Positions 1 to 8,541 of a stretch of 43,081 bases of DNA are shown here, piece after piece (the stretch's first letter is position 1; every line of letters starts with the position of its first letter). Below the pieces are notes generated by a model, which ran no database searches, was not told where the DNA came from, and was given only the letters and a program-made list of their open reading frames with translations. The DNA is taken from NCBI GenBank assembly GCA_016188985.1, contig JACPGM010000090.1, positions 1-43,081 of the forward strand, written 5' to 3'. This DNA comes from Lentisphaerota bacterium (GTDB lineage Bacteria > Verrucomicrobiota > Kiritimatiellia > JAAZAB01). Both the position numbers and the translations under genes were made by a program.

Positions 1-264
1 CAGTTTGCGGAAAGAGCTGATAAACACATTGGTTGATAACTTGGCAAAGTAGCGGGGCTGGAGCGATGCAATCGCGAGCGGTTCAGGAACGTAACGGCCT
101 AACGCGCCCCGCGCGGCCAGGAGCAGAGCCTGCTCGCTGCGCCCGCTTAAGCCCGAACCCTCGCTGCTGCCCCAGCCCAGTGCCTGGCCGTCGGCACGGA
201 CCAGCAAGGCATGGCATTTAGTCCCGCCAGGATCAAGCGCTAAAATTGCGGCGTCAGCACTCAT
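1..264 (-). CDS. BadF/BadG/BcrA/BcrD-family ATPase, N-acetylglucosamine-kinase-like (partial, N-terminus only)
   Basis: The minus strand is open from an ATG at 264 to the window edge, so only the first 88 codons are visible. The protein begins MSADAAILALDPGGTKCHAL, which matches the phosphate-1 loop (DGGGTKT-like) of the ASKHA-fold kinases in the BadF/BcrA family, which includes N-acetylglucosamine kinases. An acyl-CoA reductase activator is the other usual member, but the sugar-kinase form is the more likely because the context is carbohydrate metabolism. In-frame ATGs also exist at 279 and 327; 264 was chosen because it puts the loop at the usual distance from the N-terminus. No clear ribosome binding site is seen for any of them. 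Confidence 0.6.
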   Translation of the reverse strand, partial: MSADAAILALDPGGTKCHALLVRADGQALGWGSSEGSGLSGRSEQALLLAARGALGRYVPEPLAIASLQPRYFAKLSTNVFISSFRKL

Positions 265-463
265 GCGAGCCGTAAGCATATTTAGCTTGGCCGGCGCCAC
301 AAGCGAAAAAAGTGCGTGCCCGGGCATGTCTCGCAAGGAGCTACGATAATACCAGGGACCAGGGGCCAAAACGATTGTTGAAGGAGGACGAAGGCCACAA
401 GTTCCTGGCACAGGAGAAGTCCGCAATAGCCGGATGACCCTGGGCCATTACAAGTGGCCAAGC

Positions 464-3400
464 TTAATGAAAAGTCATAATTGAACCGGGCATGGGAAGG
501 GTGCCCAGAACTAAGGTGCCTTCCGTAGCCTGTGGATTTCCACCGGAACCGTTGGTTACCGAGTAGGCGCCCGGATAAGAGTGATACATTCGCCAGACGG
601 CGATTCGGCCGCCGCCGCCGCCGCCGCCGGTTGCGACGGTGCTGGCTCCGCCAACGGCCCGCAGAAGACCATTCGTGGTTCCGGTAAAGCTGCGGGTGCG
701 AATATAAATGCCACCGCCCGAGCCAGAGCCGTTGTTGGCAGCACCCACTGAGGTGCCATTGGCGCTGATTCTCCCATCCACCGCGACCGTGCTATCCGCT
801 TGAATCCAAGCCAACCCCCCGCCGGTCCCGCCCGCGGAAGTGCTAAAATTGCCGCCACCCGAGCCACACTGCGCCGGAGCGTTTGAATTGCCATAGGGAT
901 TACCTGGGCCTGTATACCCACCGGTTCCTCCATAGCCGCCCCCGCCGCGGGAGCCCGCCGAACCCGGTCCAAAACCAGCGGCGCTATTTATGGACATGCC
1001 CACATAACCGCCGTCATCGGCATTGATGCCGGCATTGGTAGAAATCGTCAGACTGCCCACATGAAGAAAAACGGAGCCGCCATTGGTTGGATTTGACACG
1101 GGGTAGATCCAGCAGGCATTGGCCACAACAAGATTGCTGCCAACTTGGACAAGGGCGCCATAATTATTGGTGGTAGTCTGATTGGTGAATCCGCTGAACA
1201 CGTAAAGACTTGCGCTGTTAGTCAGGAACAGGTTGCCCCCGCAATCCAGCCGCAGCGTGCCTTGGCTGAACAGGAACCGCTGGTTTAATGAATATTCCTT
1301 GAAGTAACCGTTAGCCAGGAAATTGGCGCCACCCAGGTCCAACCGCGCCGAACTGCCGCTGACCAGTAAGTCATTGGTAACCCTGATCTGCATACCCTCA
1401 ATGGCAAAACGGAACCACGCGCCGGTCACCGCCAGGGTGCTGACGGCAAAGTTGTTGGTCGGCGCCAGCCACTGTCCAGAGTGAGGAATTGTTTCGCCCA
1501 GCAGGCGGTTGTCCGGAAAATAGAGTGTTCCCAGGTCAGCGGGATAACTGCCGCCGGTTCCACCACGAGCGGAAAACCTGATTGCAGGCAATGGGTTGGT
1601 GGCTTGGGACGCGGGGTTATAAATTATGGCAATGCGCCCGCCGCCGCCGTTGCCGGCGCCGCCGGTGGTGGTTCCGCCATCAACCGATACCGTTCCGTTC
1701 GATCCGGAAAGCAGGTCGCAGATAAGATTAATGCCGCCGCCCGAACCGGAGCCGGAATTATTCGCTCCGGAACTATAGCCGTTAGCGGAAATTGCCCCGT
1801 TAATTGTTATCGTTTGCGAGGCTTGAACACGCACCAGGCCACCACCGCCGCCGCCAGGTTGACCGGGAAATGTTCCGCCGCCGCTGCCGGGGTCAAGCGG
1901 GGTGTTGGTCGAGCCATAGGTCAGTCCGCCGCCGTTGCCAAAGTTTCCCCCAAAGCCGCCGTAGCCGGCGCCGGCGCGGGCCGCGCCTTTTCCCGGGCCA
2001 AAACCCGGATTACTGCCGCTTTGTGAGCCGGGAGCATAGCCCAGGCTGTTGGCATCAATCGCCGCGTTGGATGCGATCACCAAGTTGCTCATGGTGAAAA
2101 ACACCGAGCCGCCGTTGGTTGGATGAGAGACAGGATAAAGCCGGCTGCTTGCGTAGATGAGCAGATCATTGGTGACACTCACGCGAGCGCCATAGCTCGG
2201 GTAGCTATCGTTGGTCTGGATGCTATACATATAAAGTTTGCCGCCATTGGTCAGAATCAGGTTCCCGCCCACATTGAGCGCCGGCGGCACAGCGCCGGCA
2301 TTATAGAAAAGAAGCAAGTTGTAGGTACCGTCTAAATAACTTCCATTGGCCATGTAGGTGTTTGCCCCGATTTCGACCCGCCCGGCGCTGCCGACAACCA
2401 TCAGGTTATTGGTTACCGTAATGCTGGTGCCATCTTGGAAGAAACGCACCCAGCCATTGCTCACGGTCAGTGTATCGAAGCTGAAGTTCGCGGCGCCAGG
2501 CGCCGCCCATTGGCCGGAATGGATGAAAGGCGAAATGAGCAACTGGTTATCGGGAAAGTATAAGGTGCCAAGGTCCGCTGGGTAGCTGCCGCTGGTCTCG
2601 CCGGCGGCAGAAATCTGGATAAGCAGGCCAGTCACATTGCTCTGGGCGGCGGAGTCGTAGATTATCGCAATCCGTCCGCCGCCGCCGCAGCCGGCATTTC
2701 CGGCGACACTGCCTCCGGCAGCCGAAATCAAACCATTGGTGCCCGAGAGCGTGCGGCAGGTGATATAAATGCTGCCGCCTGAGCCGCCGCCATCGTTGGC
2801 GGCGCCATTGGCGCCGTTGGCCCTGATTGTTCCACTGACTGTTACGCTGCCACCGGGAGCCTCGATCAGCACCGCGCCGCCGCCGTCACCGCCGGAAGTT
2901 CCACCTCCGCCACTGCCGGGTTCGGTGGGCGCATTGGTTGAGCCATAAGTTGCGCCACCAACGGCGGCATAGTTGCCGCCGCGTCCGCCGTAGCCGCCAC
3001 CGGCGCGGTTGCCTCCGCCGCCCGGCCCGTACCCGGTGCCGGCTTTGGCGTAACCCTTGCCATTCACATCAATTCGGGCGCCGGTGGCAATAAAAAGGTT
3101 CGTGCAGGCAATCCAGACACGGTTGGACATCTGGCTGGTAGTAAAGGCCGCCGGCGTCGTGTTGCTGCCGCCATTGAGATAAACGTTGGTCGCGGTCAGT
3201 TTTGTCATCCAGTTTGAGAAGATAAGACCGCCCCCATTCTGGGTGTAAGAACCCAGCGTGGCAGTTTCATTGGTCAAATATACTACCCCGGAACCGATGA
3301 CAACATCATCGCCATTAGACGGTACGCCATTGGTCCACTTGCTGCCGTCAAACCAGTCGCCGCTCGATCCGTTCCAGGCGCAAACCAGCGCTTGGCCGGC

Positions 3401-3472
3401 CGGAACTATTCCCAGGATTGCGCCGATGACCAGGCACAAGCTCGAGCTCTTAACAATGTTCCATTCAGGCAA
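464..3472 (-). CDS. Secreted glycine-rich protein with three long internal repeats
   Basis: A 1002-residue protein of unknown function. Residues about 8-30 form a signal peptide (lysine followed by a hydrophobic core ending near AGQA), so export is likely. Three copies of a unit of about 343 residues follow, each with a glycine-rich block (about 148-270, 490-615, 833-958) containing YGG-GG, a YGSTNAP-like or YGNSNAP motif, PGSGGG and GGGGRIAI. After the first two blocks comes GTLYFPDN (about 302-309 and 647-654). Between blocks lie Asn/Thr-rich stretches that look like beta-strand repeats (LTNGG, VTNDLL). No autotransporter barrel, LPXTG or PEP-CTERM anchor is visible at the C-terminus, which ends soon after the third repeat. 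The start codon is TTG at 3472, since an in-frame stop lies just upstream and the next Met is far inside. A surface-layer, adhesin or matrix role is inference from composition only. Confidence 0.75.
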   Translation of the reverse strand: MPEWNIVKSSSLCLVIGAILGIVPAGQALVCAWNGSSGDWFDGSKWTNGVPSNGDDVVIGSGVVYLTNETATLGSYTQNGGGLIFSNWMTKLTATNVYLNGGSNTTPAAFTTSQMSNRVWIACTNLFIATGARIDVNGKGYAKAGTGYGPGGGGNRAGGGYGGRGGNYAAVGGATYGSTNAPTEPGSGGGGTSGGDGGGAVLIEAPGGSVTVSGTIRANGANGAANDGGGSGGSIYITCRTLSGTNGLISAAGGSVAGNAGCGGGGRIAIIYDSAAQSNVTGLLIQISAAGETSGSYPADLGTLYFPDNQLLISPFIHSGQWAAPGAANFSFDTLTVSNGWVRFFQDGTSITVTNNLMVVGSAGRVEIGANTYMANGSYLDGTYNLLLFYNAGAVPPALNVGGNLILTNGGKLYMYSIQTNDSYPSYGARVSVTNDLLIYASSRLYPVSHPTNGGSVFFTMSNLVIASNAAIDANSLGYAPGSQSGSNPGFGPGKGAARAGAGYGGFGGNFGNGGGLTYGSTNTPLDPGSGGGTFPGQPGGGGGGLVRVQASQTITINGAISANGYSSGANNSGSGSGGGINLICDLLSGSNGTVSVDGGTTTGGAGNGGGGRIAIIYNPASQATNPLPAIRFSARGGTGGSYPADLGTLYFPDNRLLGETIPHSGQWLAPTNNFAVSTLAVTGAWFRFAIEGMQIRVTNDLLVSGSSARLDLGGANFLANGYFKEYSLNQRFLFSQGTLRLDCGGNLFLTNSASLYVFSGFTNQTTTNNYGALVQVGSNLVVANACWIYPVSNPTNGGSVFLHVGSLTISTNAGINADDGGYVGMSINSAAGFGPGSAGSRGGGGYGGTGGYTGPGNPYGNSNAPAQCGSGGGNFSTSAGGTGGGLAWIQADSTVAVDGRISANGTSVGAANNGSGSGGGIYIRTRSFTGTTNGLLRAVGGASTVATGGGGGGGRIAVWRMYHSYPGAYSVTNGSGGNPQATEGTLVLGTLPMPGSIMTFH

Positions 3473-3573
3473 TATGCTCTGAACTTATAACATTTCGGTC
3501 ACGCCAGCAACTCGGATTTTAGGATTGGCGCATAGCTGAGCCCCAGATTGTTGTAACCGCAATGCCAGCCGGA

Positions 3574-4419
3574 TCAGGCCGGAGCATTCTGCAGAAACTC
3601 CGCCAGGGCTTCCTGCCAGGAGCGGATGGGGCGGTCGAGGATAGCTTGGATTTTGGCCGTGTTGAACCGCGAGTTTTTTGGACGCGTGGCCGGTGTGGGA
3701 AACGCCTCGCTGGCGCAGGGCGTGATCTTAGCCGGCAGATTCAGCTCCTGCGCGATTGCCCGGGCCACCTCGAAGCGCGAAGCATAGCCGGTGTTGGCGA
3801 AGTGATACAATCCTTCCCGCCGACCGCGAATCAGTCTCTCGATTGCCCCCGCCATGTCCACTGTCCAGGTCGGCGCGCCGACCTGGTCGGCCACGACCTT
3901 CAATTCGGCGCCGGTTCGGGCGCGTTCCACGATCTTGGTGATGAAGTTTGCTCCATGGCGGCCATAACTCCATTGCACGCGCATAATGACGTAGGCGCCA
4001 CCGGCGCGCTGGAGCGCGCGCTCGCCCTCCAGCTTGGAGCGGCCATAAGCGTTAATCGGGCAGGGCGGATCGGTCTCGGTGTAAGGCCGGTCAAGCCGGC
4101 CATCGAAAACGAAATCAGTGGAAATGTGGACAACAAACACACCGCGCTCTTTGGCCAGCGTGCCCAGGGCGCCCACGGCCTGGCCGTTCACGGCCAGGGC
4201 CGTGGCGAATTGCGTTTCCGCCTGATCCACGTTGGTGAAAGCCGCGCAGTTGACGACAACCTGCGCGCCATCCAGGGCGCGCGCAAGGTCCTTGCTCTTC
4301 GTCAAGTCGAACTCCGGCAGGTCCAGCGCCTGGACGGAATAGCCCCCTTGCGCCATCCCCCGCGCCAGATCCGAGCCCAGCATGCCGCGACCGCCCAGGA
4401 TGGTGATTGCCTCAGACAT
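3574..4419 (-). CDS. rfbD: dTDP-4-dehydrorhamnose reductase
   Basis: 281 residues, the last step of dTDP-L-rhamnose synthesis (NADPH-dependent reduction of dTDP-4-keto-L-rhamnose). The short-chain dehydrogenase features are clear: nucleotide-binding GGRGMLG at residues 9-15, the catalytic STD at 100-102 and the YxxxK pair at Y125 and K129 (YGRSK). RPKNSRF near the C-terminus is also typical. The ATG at 4419 is preferred over an upstream in-frame start at 4458, which would overlap rfbA and add a non-conserved arginine-rich leader. It follows rfbA by 13 bases, so the two are probably co-transcribed. Confidence 0.93.
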   Translation of the reverse strand: MSEAITILGGRGMLGSDLARGMAQGGYSVQALDLPEFDLTKSKDLARALDGAQVVVNCAAFTNVDQAETQFATALAVNGQAVGALGTLAKERGVFVVHISTDFVFDGRLDRPYTETDPPCPINAYGRSKLEGERALQRAGGAYVIMRVQWSYGRHGANFITKIVERARTGAELKVVADQVGAPTWTVDMAGAIERLIRGRREGLYHFANTGYASRFEVARAIAQELNLPAKITPCASEAFPTPATRPKNSRFNTAKIQAILDRPIRSWQEALAEFLQNAPA

Positions 4420-4432
4420 GGTGCGTGAGCGC

Positions 4433-5161
4433 TCAGACCTTGGGCGGCCATTGGGCAACCAGGCTGTTGACGTGCGCTAACGAAACGAATGTGCCGGCGT
4501 CGCTCCACCAGCCGGTCATGAGATCAAAGCGCAGTTGGCCCTTCCGGATATAAGCATTGTTCACGTCGGTAATTTCCAGCTCGCCGCGCGCACTGGGCCG
4601 GCAGGCGCGGATAATGTCGAAGACCTGAGAATCATAAAAGTAGATGCCGGTTACGGCAATGTGCGATTTCGGCGCTTTGGGTTTTTCCTCGATGGCGGCC
4701 ACGCGGTCGCCGACGACTTCGGCCACGCCGAAGCGCTCCGGGTCGCTGACTTCCTTGCCGATGATCCGCGCCCCTTGCTGCTGGGCTCGGAAGGCGTCGG
4801 CATAGGGCTTCATGGCATCCTCAAAAATATTATCGCCCAGGATGACCGCCACGGGAGCGCCGTGCGCAAAGTTTTCGGCCAGGCTCAAGGCCTGAGCGAT
4901 GCCGCCGGCTTCGTCCTGGACTTTATAGGTGAAGCGGCAGTGGAAGTCGTGGCCGGAACCCAGCAGGTTGACCATATCGCCCATGTGCTCGGTGCCGGTT
5001 ACGATTAAAATCTCGTCAATACCGGCGCCGATCAGTTTTTCGATCGGGTAATAGATCATGGGCTTCTGCCCGACCGGCAGGAGATGCTTGTTGGTCACCT
5101 TGGTCAGCGGCAGCAGCCGCGAGCCCGTGCCGCCGGCCAGAACAATGCCTTTAAGATTCAT
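4433..5161 (-). CDS. rfbA: Glucose-1-phosphate thymidylyltransferase (short form)
   Basis: 242 residues; makes dTDP-glucose from dTTP and glucose-1-phosphate, the first step of the dTDP-rhamnose pathway. Visible are the nucleotide-binding loop GGTGSRLLPLT (10-20), KPMIYYP (33-39), the metal-binding LGDNIF with D110, EEKP and GWWSDAGT near the C-terminus. It is shorter than the usual RmlA of about 290 residues because it ends soon after the catalytic domain, lacking the C-terminal allosteric helices; short forms of this kind are known in the family. Start ATG at 5161. Confidence 0.9.
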   Translation of the reverse strand: MNLKGIVLAGGTGSRLLPLTKVTNKHLLPVGQKPMIYYPIEKLIGAGIDEILIVTGTEHMGDMVNLLGSGHDFHCRFTYKVQDEAGGIAQALSLAENFAHGAPVAVILGDNIFEDAMKPYADAFRAQQQGARIIGKEVSDPERFGVAEVVGDRVAAIEEKPKAPKSHIAVTGIYFYDSQVFDIIRACRPSARGELEITDVNNAYIRKGQLRFDLMTGWWSDAGTFVSLAHVNSLVAQWPPKV

Positions 5162-5238
5162 GTGGTCTCCGCTGGCGCGGCCCGCGCGCCTTTTGGGCTT
5201 AATTCAACGTTAAGAGTAACCCCTTATAAGGTGGTAAA

Positions 5239-5294
5239 TGGTAGGGCGGTTTCGCCGAAACCGCCGCGGCGCGCTCGGCGAGCGCGCCCTACCA
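5239..5294. repeat. Palindromic intergenic element, TGGTAGGG/CCCTACCA ends
   Basis: A 56-base element in the rfbA-rfbC spacer. The outer ends TGGTAGGG and CCCTACCA are inverted repeats. Inside are two perfect hairpins: GGCGGTTTCG with CGAAACCGCC around a single central base, and GCGCGCTCG with CGAGCGCGC, separated by a short GC-rich link. The element at 42710-42810 has the same ends, and degenerate relatives lie near 16360-16435 and 21317-21415. No transposase is encoded nearby. Confidence 0.85.
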
Positions 5295-5349
5295 CCCAAG
5301 AACTGACGCATTACCGTTAAGAAATTTTCCGCCTACGGAGGACAATGTT

Positions 5350-5443
5350 GCCACAAAAAAGACATTGATGTATCATATTTGTGAACCCGCCTGCAACGCC
5401 TATGGCGTAGCCATTGCGGGCAGGTCTTGTGCTTTTTTGTGGC
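5350..5443. repeat. Nested inverted repeat downstream of rfbC
   Basis: Perfect 12-base arms GCCACAAAAAAG (5350-5361) and CTTTTTTGTGGC (5432-5443) enclose 70 bases. Inside is a second palindrome, CCTGCAA...TTGCGGGCAGG, with the tip CGCCTATGGCG. It begins 3 bases after the rfbC stop codon and could also act as a transcription terminator for that gene. Confidence 0.75.
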
Positions 5444-5446
5444 TAA

Positions 5447-6004
5447 TCATTTTTCCGGTTTATACATAAAATCCTTGGCGATATCACGGAAACAGGGGTT
5501 GTGTTGGTCCTTGGCCGATAGCAGCGGCTTGGCGGTTGGCCAGGGAATGGCCAGGTCCGGGTCGTTCCAGATAATTCCTTTTTCGCCCGCCGGATAGTAA
5601 TAATCCGTGCAGTAATACAGAAATTCGGCCTCGGCGCTGAGCACGCAGAAACCGTGGGCAAACCCGGCCGGCACGTAAAGCTGTTTGCGGTTTTGCGCGG
5701 AGAGAGTTTCACTCACCCAGCGGCCAAAAGTCGGCGAGCCCCATCGGATATCCACCACCACGTCAAAGACTTCGCCGCGCAGGACCCGCACCAGTTTGGC
5801 CTGTGGATGACCGATCTGGTAATGCAGTCCGCGCAGAACATGCCGGATGGACTGAGAATGATTGATCTGGACGAAATCCGCCCTCAGACCTTGCGCGGCG
5901 AAAACATCGCGCCGGTAGCTTTCCATAAAAAAACCGCGGGGGTCTTCAAACACCTTCGGTTCAATGACCAATACGTCCTTAATTGCAGTGGGTGTGAAGC
6001 GCAT
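5447..6004 (-). CDS. rfbC: dTDP-4-dehydrorhamnose 3,5-epimerase
   Basis: 185 residues, a cupin-fold epimerase of the dTDP-rhamnose pathway. RGLHYQ (58-63) carries the catalytic His61, and EDPRGFFMESY (20-30), VDIR and VPAGFAHGF are typical of RmlC. The ATG at 6004 was chosen; the longer reading begins with a TTG three codons upstream. It is separated from rfbA by 285 bases of repeat-rich DNA, and rfbB (the 4,6-dehydratase) is not in the window, so the set is incomplete here. Confidence 0.93.
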   Translation of the reverse strand: MRFTPTAIKDVLVIEPKVFEDPRGFFMESYRRDVFAAQGLRADFVQINHSQSIRHVLRGLHYQIGHPQAKLVRVLRGEVFDVVVDIRWGSPTFGRWVSETLSAQNRKQLYVPAGFAHGFCVLSAEAEFLYYCTDYYYPAGEKGIIWNDPDLAIPWPTAKPLLSAKDQHNPCFRDIAKDFMYKPEK

Positions 6005-6041
6005 GGCGGGCAATTATGTTGCGGAGGAAAGCGCAAGGCAA

Positions 6042-8171
6042 CTATTTTTCGGTCATGACCCAGACGCCCTCCCACGCCGCCGGCGGTTTGGCCAGCAGCT
6101 CCTGGCATTTCCGCCCGTAGGCCTCCGCGGGCGGATCATTTTCACGCAGCGCCTCAAAGGCGGCGGCGGCTTCGGCAAAGCGGCCCTGGTAAAAAGCGTC
6201 CCGCCCCTGGGCGAACCGGGCAAAATCGCCGGAGCGTCCCGCGAAAGCTTCCGGACTCATAGGCTCAAACACGCGCACCGGTTTTTTGCGGCCAACCACC
6301 GCAACCAGCGCAATCTCCCGAGCGGCGATTGCTTTGCCCATGGCGCGCGCGGAAGTTTCCGAGATCAGCGTGTAAGTGCCGAATTGCTTGTTAATTCCTT
6401 CCAGCCGCGCGGCCAGGTTGGCGGCGTCGCCCAGGATAGTGTAGTTGAACCGGTTGCGCGAGCCCATGTTGCCCACCACTACCGGGCCGGTGTTAAGCCC
6501 GATGCGCATGAACAACGCTTTGCCGATCCGCGCTTGAACGGCCGGGCGCATTGCCGCCAGGGCCGCTTGACAGCGTAGCGCCGCGCGCACGGCGCGCTCG
6601 GCATGGTCGGCTTGGCTCAGCGGCGCGTTCCAGAAGGCGATGATGGCATCGCCCTCATACTTGTCCAGCGTGCCGCCTTCCTCTTGAATAATATCCGTCA
6701 TGGCGGTCAGATACTCATTAAGCAGGGCGGTCAGCTCCTGGGGTTTAAGCCCCTCGGAAATCGTGGTAAAACCTTGCAAGTCGGAGAAGAAAATCGACAG
6801 TGTGCGCTCTTCCCCGCCTAGTTGCAGACGATCGGGGTCTTTGACGATCTGTTCAATCACATCCGCGCTCAGGTACTGCTTGAAGGCGCCGCGGAGAAAC
6901 CGTTTCTGCCGGCCTTCGGTGGCGTAGTTCACCACCACGGCGCCAACGAGCGCAAAGGCGGTTGCCGTTTCCTGAACCAGGAACGGCAACCAGAACCCTT
7001 TGATATAAGCAACAACGCCCAGGACAGCCGGAATGGTCAAGGCAATGATAAAGGCAAAACAAGTCTCGCGGGCATTGCGGCAAGACAAAGTTGCCACGCC
7101 CCAGAGGATTCCCAGGAAAAGCGTTAGGACGGCCGTGGCCAGAGGCGGCATGTCCCTGAGAGGGTCCCCGGCCAGCAGATTGTCAAGCAAGGTGGCATGC
7201 AGCTCCACGCCGGTATAAACCCGGCCCACCGGCGCCGGTCGCAGGTCCAAGAGCCCGGGCGCATTACAACCAACCAATACGTAGCAATCCTTGAAAATCC
7301 GCGTGTCGGTAATGGGCGGCGTTTCGCCCGATTGAAGTTTAAGTTCGCTCTGGATCACAGCGGCCGCGCTGACGCGTTGGTGAGTTTGCGATGGCCCGCG
7401 GAAACGCATGATCGTGGCGCCATGGCGATCGAGGGGAATACGGCGCAGCCCGAGCCGCAGCCAATCGGGTTCAACCGCCAACTGCTTGTCAGGAGCCGCG
7501 GCCAGATAGGCGGCCAAGCCAAGCGCAGGCACGACCTGCTGGTCAAATACGGCAAAGAGACTCAGGCGGCGGAAGATGGCATCGGCATCAGGCCGGGCTT
7601 CGACATTGCCCAGCAAAGACGCATTGGTGGCGACCTCCGGAATCGGGAAAGTCGCCCGCGGCATGACCACTCCGGCATGATCAGCGATTGCCAGCCAGGC
7701 CGGCAGATTGGCAATTTTTATGGGCGCGGCCGGGATGTTCGTTGGCCAAGCAGTAGTCCGGCCGGTTTCATGGCCGAGAAAAACTGTACTGACGAAGCCG
7801 GTGGTCTGGGCAATGGCCGCGCCGAAGGAATGGTCGTCATCGGCGCCATAGGAGGATGGCTCGGTATAGAGCAGATCGAAGACCACGGCCTTGGCGCCTT
7901 GCCGGCGGCAAAATTCAAGGAGCGGCCGGTAGACCTCGCGGGGCCACGGCCAGCGCAAGGCCATTTCCTGGTTAACCCAGTCCAGGCTTTGCTGGTCAAT
8001 GAAGATCAGGCGGATTTTGTCGGTGAACTCGCTGGGCTTGGCCAGGCTGATCACGCGCCAGTCCCAGGTTTTGGCTTCGAACCGGTCCAGGGCGCCCCAG
8101 GCCCACAAGCTCAAGGCCAGGGCGGCGGCGGCCAGGCCGATTGCTGATCCTTGAAGTATTTTCTTTGGCAT
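6042..8171 (-). CDS. CHASE2-domain adenylate cyclase (class III)
   Basis: 709 residues. A membrane segment (about 8-26) is followed by a large extracytoplasmic CHASE2 sensor domain (about 45-335), then three closely spaced membrane helices (about 343-417), and a cytoplasmic class III nucleotide cyclase domain (about 452-640). The two metal-binding aspartates are D464 (FFSDLQGF) and D508 (EGDAIIAF). The purine-specifying pair K504 and D582 points to ATP as the substrate, and the transition-state pair N585 and R589 (NLAAR) is present, so it should be active and make cAMP. The C-terminal 60 or so residues have a TPR-like alanine-rich look. The ATG at 8171 is used; the longer open frame starts at a TTG. 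The ligand of the CHASE2 domain cannot be told. Confidence 0.9.
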   Translation of the reverse strand: MPKKILQGSAIGLAAAALALSLWAWGALDRFEAKTWDWRVISLAKPSEFTDKIRLIFIDQQSLDWVNQEMALRWPWPREVYRPLLEFCRRQGAKAVVFDLLYTEPSSYGADDDHSFGAAIAQTTGFVSTVFLGHETGRTTAWPTNIPAAPIKIANLPAWLAIADHAGVVMPRATFPIPEVATNASLLGNVEARPDADAIFRRLSLFAVFDQQVVPALGLAAYLAAAPDKQLAVEPDWLRLGLRRIPLDRHGATIMRFRGPSQTHQRVSAAAVIQSELKLQSGETPPITDTRIFKDCYVLVGCNAPGLLDLRPAPVGRVYTGVELHATLLDNLLAGDPLRDMPPLATAVLTLFLGILWGVATLSCRNARETCFAFIIALTIPAVLGVVAYIKGFWLPFLVQETATAFALVGAVVVNYATEGRQKRFLRGAFKQYLSADVIEQIVKDPDRLQLGGEERTLSIFFSDLQGFTTISEGLKPQELTALLNEYLTAMTDIIQEEGGTLDKYEGDAIIAFWNAPLSQADHAERAVRAALRCQAALAAMRPAVQARIGKALFMRIGLNTGPVVVGNMGSRNRFNYTILGDAANLAARLEGINKQFGTYTLISETSARAMGKAIAAREIALVAVVGRKKPVRVFEPMSPEAFAGRSGDFARFAQGRDAFYQGRFAEAAAAFEALRENDPPAEAYGRKCQELLAKPPAAWEGVWVMTEK

Positions 8172-8256
8172 GCGCGCGCCTTGAGCAGGCCTTCGGGTCC
8201 GTTCTAAGGCGGCCTTTGGCCGCAACCTATTCTTTTATTGCCTTTCGTTGTCCATC

Positions 8257-8427
8257 GCAGGGCGAATTTCGTTTGAAAAAGGCGGCGGTGATTCCGGCTC
8301 ATCTGCGGGTTTCCCGCCCTCGCGCATACACGAGTATAGCGCTTCGCGCGGCGCACCCGCATCTGATCCGGACTGGCCTTGCTTTTTCAAACCCCTCGAC
8401 AAGCTCGGGGAGCGAAATTCGCCCTGC
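8257..8427. repeat. 171-base imperfect palindrome with a second element inserted in one arm
   Basis: The left arm 8257-8280 pairs with the right arm as two perfect blocks, 15 bases (8257-8271 with 8413-8427) and 9 bases (8272-8280 with 8383-8391). The right arm is interrupted between these blocks by 21 extra bases (8392-8412) containing the palindrome CCCCTCGA...GCTCGGGG. Inner parts of the element are weaker inverted repeats. This element and the hairpin at 8435-8459 take up most of the 370-base gap between the cyclase and kinase genes; no gene is seen there. Confidence 0.85.
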
Positions 8428-8434
8428 ACCCATG

Positions 8435-8459
8435 CCACGCAACCACGGCGGTTGCGTGG
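8435..8459. terminator. Perfect 10-bp hairpin between the kinase and cyclase genes
   Basis: CCACGCAACC and GGTTGCGTGG pair perfectly around a 5-base loop. It lies about 80 bases past the stop of the minus-strand kinase gene. There is no T-tract on either side, so an intrinsic terminator is only one possibility; it may be another dispersed repeat. Confidence 0.4.
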
Positions 8460-8541
8460 TCTAAGACTTGAACAACTCCCGATTATACCCAGGCCCACGG
8501 CTTGGGAGGCCAAACTGCTCCGCAAAAGCGAGTCATGTTTT

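Noticed and set aside
1481-2026. Long open frames on the plus strand opposite the glycine-rich gene
   Set aside because: They are GC-rich shadow frames of the repeat-coding minus strand and lack any recognisable domain.
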